Positions 24,283-29,297 of a DNA stretch of 29,297 nt are shown here, in pieces. The notes beneath the pieces were generated by a model that saw only the letters and a program-made list of their open reading frames with translations, was not told where the DNA came from and did no database searches. The translations under genes were made by a program, and so were the position numbers. This DNA is from a virus: positions 1 through 29,297 of IMG/VR virus record IMGVR_UViG_3300042397_000834; one strand, written 5' to 3'. Every line of letters begins with the position of its first letter. The stretch's first letter is position 1.

Positions 24283-26336
24283 TTGCTTGTGGCTATGAAT
24301 ACGCCATTCCAATCAGCTGGTAGTACTTGTGTCTTTTGGAACTCACAGCGTTCTATCCACATGTCGTAGTATTTTTTCATTTGCCCGTCAAACTCATGTT
24401 TAAGTTCTTCGCACAGCTGAATAGCATCGTCCCATTTCTGCTGTCTATAACACAAGTGCATTTCATCATGAGTCTTTTGTGCTAACAAATATTCTGCGGC
24501 AACAGAGACGTCCGGATCAAGAACTGTATAGATAGCAACTCCTACTGACTTACCTTTAACAGCTAGGTCGTCAATCTTAAGGAAGAAGAACTCGTCGGCA
24601 CAACGTTCAACAGTAGCTCCGCCTACTAATAACAAGCATCCGTATTCTTTACACTTACTTTCAATTCGTGCCGCAGTACTAACAGCATCGCCTAGTACAT
24701 CATAACTATGTCTAGCAGTACTACCCATCTCACCAATGTAGCCCAGTCCTGTATTAATGCCTGCACCCATACCAACTGGAGGACGTCCTTGCGGAACAAT
24801 CACATCTTGGTTAAATGTATCTACAGCTTTAAGCATTTTCAATCCTGTGCGTACTGCGGTTGCAGGATGGTTTAAGTCTTCAATAGGTGCATTGTGTATG
24901 TGCATACTGGCATCGCCGATGTATTTGATGATCATACCATCTGCATCTAGTACAGGCTGTGTAATAGCATCCATGTAGCCGTTCATTATTTTTGTAAGAC
25001 CTGCAACATCATCACCGAAACTTTCACCTAGTGGTGTAAATCCACGTAAGTCCGAGAACAGTATACTAACTTCTTTCTTAACGCCCTTCTTGATAAGGTC
25101 TGGATTTTCTTGTAACAGTCTAACTACTGTTGGCGATGCATATCCAGCAAACTGTTTCTTGATTGCTTGCTTCTGTAAGAACTCACTTACAAACTTAACA
25201 CCGTAGGCATGCAAAGCGACCAAAGTTGTGCCAACTGCAAAGGCAGTAGCATCGAATAAGAATAGAAAATTATTGTAAGCAAGGATACTGCCAGCAATGC
25301 CCCCGCCCACCAATACAACCACCGAGGCAAGTCCAACATAAGTCCACCTTGTTAAAAATAGTAATAATAATCCCGCTGCTAGAACAGCAATAATTTCAAT
25401 TCCGTCAGCATAATAGGGTCGCTGTATCACGACCCCGTTAGCTAATGTAGTAATAACTGCGGCCTGTAATTGGTGAGGAAATACAGCACCAGTTGCTGTT
25501 GGCACAGGGTTACTAACACCTGCTGCGGTTGGACCCACTATAACCATGGCTCCTGCAAAGTCTTTTGGTAAATTAGTTAAGCTATAAGAATTATTCTTTT
25601 GTGACCAATCAATCCATATGCGTCCAAGATTGTCTGTAGTAACAGGACCGAATTGAGGAATACGCATTTTCTCAACTCCGCTCTCTGCCAGCTTAATCTG
25701 TACAGTTGTATCATTAGCTGCTACACGTAATGTCTCCATTGCTAGACTAGGATATATTTTACCGTCAACAGTGATAACTAACGGAACACGACGATTGACA
25801 CCGTCTACTTCGGGCAACGTACTAACAATACCTACACCTGTTGCATTTTGTTCCAGTACGGGCACATTAGCAATTAATCCTGGATAAGTTACAATTTGAT
25901 TCATGTATTCCGGATTTAGTACAGCACTTCCTGGAACACGGGGAATATTCTTTGTTTGATTGCTAGGTATTGATCCTAAAATAACTGGATGCTCTTTTAG
26001 AGCTTTACCCAATGCACTGTCTCCACCTGTACGGTCTGTTTCCGACATGAGAACGTTAAGTACAACAAGGCCTGCTCCCCTCTGATATAAGTCTCGTACA
26101 ATTTTAGCATACTCTGCCCTCGGCAACGGCCACTGTCCATATTTGTCTAGACTTGCTTCGTCTATGTTTACTGTGACAATATTATCGGGAGCTGGAACAT
26201 CTCTCGGTTGTGTTACTAACTGATCAAAATAGCGTAATCTTATACTTTCTACAAAGACAGGATCAGCAATTCTTATACTTAAAATAAGTGCCAATGTCAG
26301 CAATGCTGTCCATGGGCTTAGTAATATCTTTTTCAT
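24279..26336 (-). CDS. CHASE2-domain class III adenylate/guanylate cyclase
   Basis: 685 aa. One N-terminal span (3-20), extracytoplasmic CHASE2 sensor (about 28-305; VTVNIDEASLDKYGQWPLPRAEYAKIV), three spans (about 312-377), then the catalytic domain from VSILFSDLRGFTPLGE. Both metal Asp (429, 475), the purine-specifying Lys471 and Asp546 are present, favouring ATP. The usual transition-state Asn is Ser553 (DAVSTAARIE), while Arg557 is kept. A helical tail of about 80 aa follows. Would make cAMP in response to a periplasmic signal. Starts on the TAATG of the preceding gene. Activity with the Ser change is uncertain. Confidence 0.9.
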   Translation of the reverse strand: MKKILLSPWTALLTLALILSIRIADPVFVESIRLRYFDQLVTQPRDVPAPDNIVTVNIDEASLDKYGQWPLPRAEYAKIVRDLYQRGAGLVVLNVLMSETDRTGGDSALGKALKEHPVILGSIPSNQTKNIPRVPGSAVLNPEYMNQIVTYPGLIANVPVLEQNATGVGIVSTLPEVDGVNRRVPLVITVDGKIYPSLAMETLRVAANDTTVQIKLAESGVEKMRIPQFGPVTTDNLGRIWIDWSQKNNSYSLTNLPKDFAGAMVIVGPTAAGVSNPVPTATGAVFPHQLQAAVITTLANGVVIQRPYYADGIEIIAVLAAGLLLLFLTRWTYVGLASVVVLVGGGIAGSILAYNNFLFLFDATAFAVGTTLVALHAYGVKFVSEFLQKQAIKKQFAGYASPTVVRLLQENPDLIKKGVKKEVSILFSDLRGFTPLGESFGDDVAGLTKIMNGYMDAITQPVLDADGMIIKYIGDASMHIHNAPIEDLNHPATAVRTGLKMLKAVDTFNQDVIVPQGRPPVGMGAGINTGLGYIGEMGSTARHSYDVLGDAVSTAARIESKCKEYGCLLLVGGATVERCADEFFFLKIDDLAVKGKSVGVAIYTVLDPDVSVAAEYLLAQKTHDEMHLCYRQQKWDDAIQLCEELKHEFDGQMKKYYDMWIERCEFQKTQVLPADWNGVFIATSK

Positions 26337-26620
26337 TAACAGTTCCAACGACTTAGTGCTTTGGCTTTTGGAGTAGGACGGCCCTTCTCATCTTTCATAG
26401 GACCTTTATTGCCACTCATTCTAGCACAGAAACTCTTACGGCGTTTTGCATCCTTGCTGCCTGCTTTTAGTTTGCTAGGCTTAGTAGTAACTGCTGTCTT
26501 TAATTTGCTACCTGGATTCTCTCTACGATAAGCATTTACTGCTTTCTGACTCAGACCGTCAGTCTTATCTTGCTTGTTGACTTTGTTCCAGTCTTCGGAA
26601 ATAAATTCGTGAGCTCTCAT
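26336..26620 (-). CDS. Small basic phage protein (DUF6321-like)
   Basis: 94 aa. Starts MRAHEFISEDWNKVN, an opening common to many proteins of marine and freshwater myoviruses. The C-terminal part SKLKAGSKDAKRRKSFCARMSG followed by KGPMKDEKGRPTPKAKALSRWNC is a conserved block I associate with DUF6321 proteins of large phages. Function unknown; very basic, possibly DNA-binding. Ribosome site AAGAGGTAGG. It is the best single phage marker in this window. Confidence 0.8.
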   Translation of the reverse strand: MRAHEFISEDWNKVNKQDKTDGLSQKAVNAYRRENPGSKLKTAVTTKPSKLKAGSKDAKRRKSFCARMSGNKGPMKDEKGRPTPKAKALSRWNC

Positions 26621-26643
26621 ACCTACCTCTTATTTTTCAGTAT

Positions 26644-26940
26644 TTATACTGTTTTACCCAAGAATATTTGACGGCCGTTTTCACCGGAACCAATTACACA
26701 GGCAATATTATCACTGTATTGTATAAGTGTCCAAGTACCTGTTTTACTATTTGCAAACATAATGTATTTGCTTCTAGCATCGTTACCGCGCCATGTAGGC
26801 TGCTCTTGGAAGTCTCCTGATATCGTTTCAACTATTGTCTTTAGATTGGAACAGACGACTGGTTTTTCAACCTGAACTACTTGGGCGCGGACTAAAAAGC
26901 TGGTTAAGCCTAATAGGAACGCCATTGCTAATTTGTGCAT
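26644..26940 (-). CDS. Small secreted protein, 98 aa
   Basis: Signal peptide MHKLAMAFLLGLTSFLVRAQ with probable cleavage after ARA/AQ. Mature part VVQVEKPVVCSNLKTIVETI... contains two Cys that could pair and aromatic residues (QPTWRGNDARSKYIMF, GTWTLIQYSDN). Strong ribosome site AAGGAGG. Resembles many small periplasmic proteins of marine phages with unknown function. Confidence 0.75.
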   Translation of the reverse strand: MHKLAMAFLLGLTSFLVRAQVVQVEKPVVCSNLKTIVETISGDFQEQPTWRGNDARSKYIMFANSKTGTWTLIQYSDNIACVIGSGENGRQIFLGKTV

Positions 26941-26952
26941 AATGGCACCTCC

Positions 26953-27819
26953 TTACTGGTTATTTAATATATAAAGCGCCGCACCCACACTAGAGCCTGA
27001 GTCGCCTGGATTCTTTGGAATGTAGCTATGTTTAAAATTTCTGTGCAGTAGATATTTTGCAGGAGTGTTATACGCACAACCTCCTGTTAGAATACAACTA
27101 TTGCTTTCAAAACTTGCCATTTTAAAATAAATTTTCAGTTCGTCCATAAACACACGTTGTACACTGGCAGCAACATTTGCCCTATCTTTTTCTGGAATTT
27201 CCCAATCCCAAATACCTTTATGCAAATTCTTTCTTAGATATGTACTAACACGATGATAAAAAATTTCGTAATCGCCGTCTTTGGCTAGCAAGGTCAATTT
27301 GTTTTCATCTTGTACAGGTTTAAAATTTAGCAATTCAGTAAACGCCGAATAGAATAATCCTAGACTATATGGGTATTGTCTTTTAAATGTTTTTCGAAAC
27401 TTACCATCTTTGTAATGCCAGATGCTAACAGTATCCCATTCGCCAACAGCATCTGCAACTATTACCGCAGTTTCTGCAAAGCCGCTCTCATAAACAGCAT
27501 TGGCAGCATGACTTAAATGATGTGGCACATATTTTATAGGAATCCTGCTTAAACCAAATTTTTTTAAGTAAAAAAACGGTAGGCCTGATAAATTAAATGC
27601 ATCTTTATACTGTCCTGCATAAAGTTGTCTTGACTTCTTTAACCAGGGTTTTTCATACCATGCTATAATATCGGGATTACCAAAAGCCAGTGCTCGGTCT
27701 ATTAGCTCAGGACAAAGGTCAATACCGCAGATAGATTTTTCATGGTGCAATACTTTACCGTTTTCAACAACAGCTATACTGGCATCGTGGTTTAAAGCGT
27801 TTATTCCTAAGATTTTCAT
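26953..27819 (-). CDS. Carbamoyltransferase N-domain protein (NodU/CmcH/TobZ kinase-like half only)
   Basis: 288 aa against about 550-600 for complete O-carbamoyltransferases. Features of the N-terminal Kae1-like ASKHA domain: MKILGINALNHDASIAVVENGK, VPHHLSHAANA (HHxSHA metal site, His100-His104), VIVADAVGEWDT, and near the end SCILTGGCAYNTPAKY, NPGDSGSSVGAAL. The C-terminal YrdC-like part that makes carbamoyl-adenylate is absent, so it cannot do the whole reaction alone unless a partner supplies it. Common in cyanophage- and pelagiphage-type genomes. ATGA overlap with the 33-aa gene. Confidence 0.85.
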   Translation of the reverse strand: MKILGINALNHDASIAVVENGKVLHHEKSICGIDLCPELIDRALAFGNPDIIAWYEKPWLKKSRQLYAGQYKDAFNLSGLPFFYLKKFGLSRIPIKYVPHHLSHAANAVYESGFAETAVIVADAVGEWDTVSIWHYKDGKFRKTFKRQYPYSLGLFYSAFTELLNFKPVQDENKLTLLAKDGDYEIFYHRVSTYLRKNLHKGIWDWEIPEKDRANVAASVQRVFMDELKIYFKMASFESNSCILTGGCAYNTPAKYLLHRNFKHSYIPKNPGDSGSSVGAALYILNNQ

Positions 27820-27917
27820 TTGTAGATAAAAGGATCCCGTTTTCTTAGATTTTTTAATTTACGGCGAATTATTCTTCGTTCTTGAAATCTACGAAATAAG
27901 GTTATGATAAAGTTCAT
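27816..27917 (-). CDS. Tiny basic protein, 33 aa
   Basis: MNFIITLFRRFQERRIIRRK at the start; about one third Arg/Lys after a short hydrophobic lead, so it would sit on membranes or nucleic acid. The stop overlaps the carbamoyltransferase start (ATGA). GAGG lies almost directly before the ATG, closer than ideal. It may be a real peptide or only a coupling frame. Confidence 0.45.
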   Translation of the reverse strand: MNFIITLFRRFQERRIIRRKLKNLRKRDPFIYK

Positions 27918-27925
27918 ACCTCTAT

Positions 27926-29297
27926 TTATTGTTGTCTGACTATTGTACTACATCCTGCTGGATTGGCGCAGTTTTGAATTAAGGTAAAGGACTTCCCGCC
28001 CGCCTGCTCTAGGTCAACGGTAGCAGCACCGCCTGCGTTGGTAACATCTATTCTTGCGTTATTAGCATTAGCACCGTATTGATTTACTGTGACATTATGC
28101 CCGTTGCCAGTTAACCTAGCATCAATGTAGTGTTGACCACTTCCGGATTGCGTAGTTGTCAGGGTGTTATTATTACCGTTAACTACGCTGAATAACAGTC
28201 TGTTATTATTGTTGCTTTGTGTATGATTGACAACATTGTTGTTTCCGTCTATGGTTGTTTCTGCGTAATTTGTGCCAATCGTATTAGTTTGATTAGATGT
28301 TAAACTGTTATTATAACCATTTACATCTGCTTTAAGATAGTTAGATCCTGTTTGTGTAATATTAACAGTGTTAGTACCTGCTCCGTCTAATGTAAGTTCT
28401 GTTCTATTTTTAGAGCCAGATAGAGATATTGTAACTGTGTTATTGTCTCCGGATATTTGATCAACGTAGACAGCATTATTATATGCCTGTGCTCCGTTAG
28501 CCCAAGTGGCAACCCTTGAGTTCTGGGCAGTTCTATCTGAATTGTTAGTCCATCCTGATCCGCTTTGTATAGTTTGATTTGAAGGTGCGTTAGTCTGAGT
28601 GATTGTTCCGCCTACCACTGTTGGACCGCAGTCAGCACATATACTGCCTGATGTTCCTGGATTGCTAGGAGTTGATGTAGTTGATTGATCAGTACTAGTT
28701 ACACCGTCATTTAAATCGTAGTAAAAGGTAACTTCGGCAATCTGCATACTGTCACAGTTTAGTCCGCAGCCATCACCGGACTTAGTAGTAGGAAACAATA
28801 TAAAGTAATACACATAAGCGGTAGTGTTTGCTACCATAATATCGGGACTGGTCCAATACCGTTGCTCACTTAGACTTAGACTGTCTTGTTTTATCAACAC
28901 CCATGTTACACCATCATTACTACCGTATAACTTGTAGCTTGTAGGATCACGACCGCTAAAGTCGTTAGCTGTTGTAAGAGTAAATTTTTGAACAACACGA
29001 CCTTGGCTTAATTTAACAGTAACTCCGGCGTTCTTTTTATCAAAGTTTAGATACTTAGTATTAGGATTACCGTCAAACGCCTGTGCAGCACCTTCGCCTC
29101 CTGGGCTGTTGTTGCTAGTTGGAAATATGTTATTGATCACAACTGGGGAGCTAGTAGTTCTAATAGGTTGCCAGTTGACTGTTGGAGTCGGTGGTGCCGC
29201 TGTCTGTCCTGCTGCTAGTGGAGTTGAACTAGCATAGGTATAATTGTTTAAGTCTGTGCTAGTAACACTAGTATCCATATTAGTAAAACTAGCACTC
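27926..29297 (-). CDS. Curlin-repeat fibre-like protein with discoidin (F5/8 type C) domain, 5' end outside window
   Basis: At least 450 aa. The frame stays open to the right edge without a stop, so the start is probably beyond it rather than at the ATG at 29278. N-terminal part: low-complexity Ser/Thr, then SNNSPGGEGAAQAFDGNPNTKYLNF to AEVTFYYDL, a discoidin/F5-8C-like carbohydrate-binding domain. C-terminal part: about eight to nine curlin-type repeats of some 20 aa (N-x5-Q/T-x-G-x-x-N, e.g. NTVNITQTGSNYLKADVNG), ending with QNCANPAGCSTIVRQQ. Likely a surface-exposed beta-solenoid fibre or host-binding protein. Confidence 0.75.
   Translation of the reverse strand, partial: SASFTNMDTSVTSTDLNNYTYASSTPLAAGQTAAPPTPTVNWQPIRTTSSPVVINNIFPTSNNSPGGEGAAQAFDGNPNTKYLNFDKKNAGVTVKLSQGRVVQKFTLTTANDFSGRDPTSYKLYGSNDGVTWVLIKQDSLSLSEQRYWTSPDIMVANTTAYVYYFILFPTTKSGDGCGLNCDSMQIAEVTFYYDLNDGVTSTDQSTTSTPSNPGTSGSICADCGPTVVGGTITQTNAPSNQTIQSGSGWTNNSDRTAQNSRVATWANGAQAYNNAVYVDQISGDNNTVTISLSGSKNRTELTLDGAGTNTVNITQTGSNYLKADVNGYNNSLTSNQTNTIGTNYAETTIDGNNNVVNHTQSNNNNRLLFSVVNGNNNTLTTTQSGSGQHYIDARLTGNGHNVTVNQYGANANNARIDVTNAGGAATVDLEQAGGKSFTLIQNCANPAGCSTIVRQQ

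Overview
The window looks like part of a very large tailed-phage (jumbo or 'huge' phage) genome, probably infecting a Gram-negative bacterium. Reasons: a continuous array of more than 40 tRNA genes; tiny translationally coupled genes with ATGA/TAATG overlaps; a small basic protein of a type common in marine and freshwater myoviruses (26336-26620, start MRAHEFI); a free-standing GIY-YIG endonuclease; and many metabolic genes of the kind large phages carry. No capsid, terminase or polymerase gene is visible, so the phage assignment is an inference.

Layout. (1) 1-3868, minus strand: a compact early-type operon with a dual-specificity phosphatase (partial), several tiny unknown proteins, a (p)ppGpp hydrolase-like HD protein, a metallophosphoesterase, a T4-type polynucleotide 5'-kinase domain, a GNAT acetyltransferase and an RNA polymerase omega subunit (rpoZ). 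(2) 3870-11500, minus strand: an array of about 44 tRNA genes covering all 20 amino acids, with six small protein genes in or just upstream of it and, unexpectedly, about 20 structured non-tRNA RNAs. Three near-consensus sigma70 promoters in tandem (12056-12257) read into it, and two more lie inside it. (3) 12342-18723, plus strand: a tightly coupled sugar/surface-glycan operon (two glycosyltransferases, an RfbH-type 3-dehydrase, split transketolase, FkbM methyltransferase, two nucleotide-sugar SDR enzymes), ending in a bidirectional terminator. (4) 18748-21794, minus strand: AhpD-like and AhpC peroxide enzymes around a GIY-YIG endonuclease, an SGNH hydrolase and a 2OG-Fe(II) oxygenase-like protein. 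(5) 21966-24153, plus strand: small membrane proteins, a terminator, a roughly 300-base structured non-coding stretch and a fatty-acid desaturase. (6) 24112-29297, minus strand: CHASE2 adenylate cyclase, small proteins, an N-domain-only carbamoyltransferase and a curlin-repeat/discoidin-domain fibre-like protein.

The most unusual content is in the tRNA array. Nine loci share an RNA frame: a closing helix P1 (AGGAUNN / NNAUCCU, with compensatory changes) followed by an invariant CAGCAA. Inside the frame sit tRNA pieces. In some the tRNA is circularly permuted, so that T-arm, acceptor arm and D-arm follow one another and the acceptor helix is closed by a tetraloop (UUUU, GAAA). In others only a free anticodon stem-loop remains, with perfect 7-base Lys(UUU) or Tyr(GUA) loops. 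One locus (7121-7242) carries the same frame as an insertion in the anticodon arm of an otherwise normal tRNA, showing that the forms are circular permutations of one design. A further larger RNA (9585-9797) repeats the permuted, capped-acceptor design with a different outer helix and a GGAA cap, and a second family (AAACACA/UGUGUUU helix) includes one with a Gln(UUG) anticodon arm. I do not recognise this family. Possible roles are decoys for anticodon nucleases or tRNA-modifying enzymes, or permuted pre-tRNAs matured by RNA repair; the 5'-kinase and phosphatase genes downstream would fit the latter.
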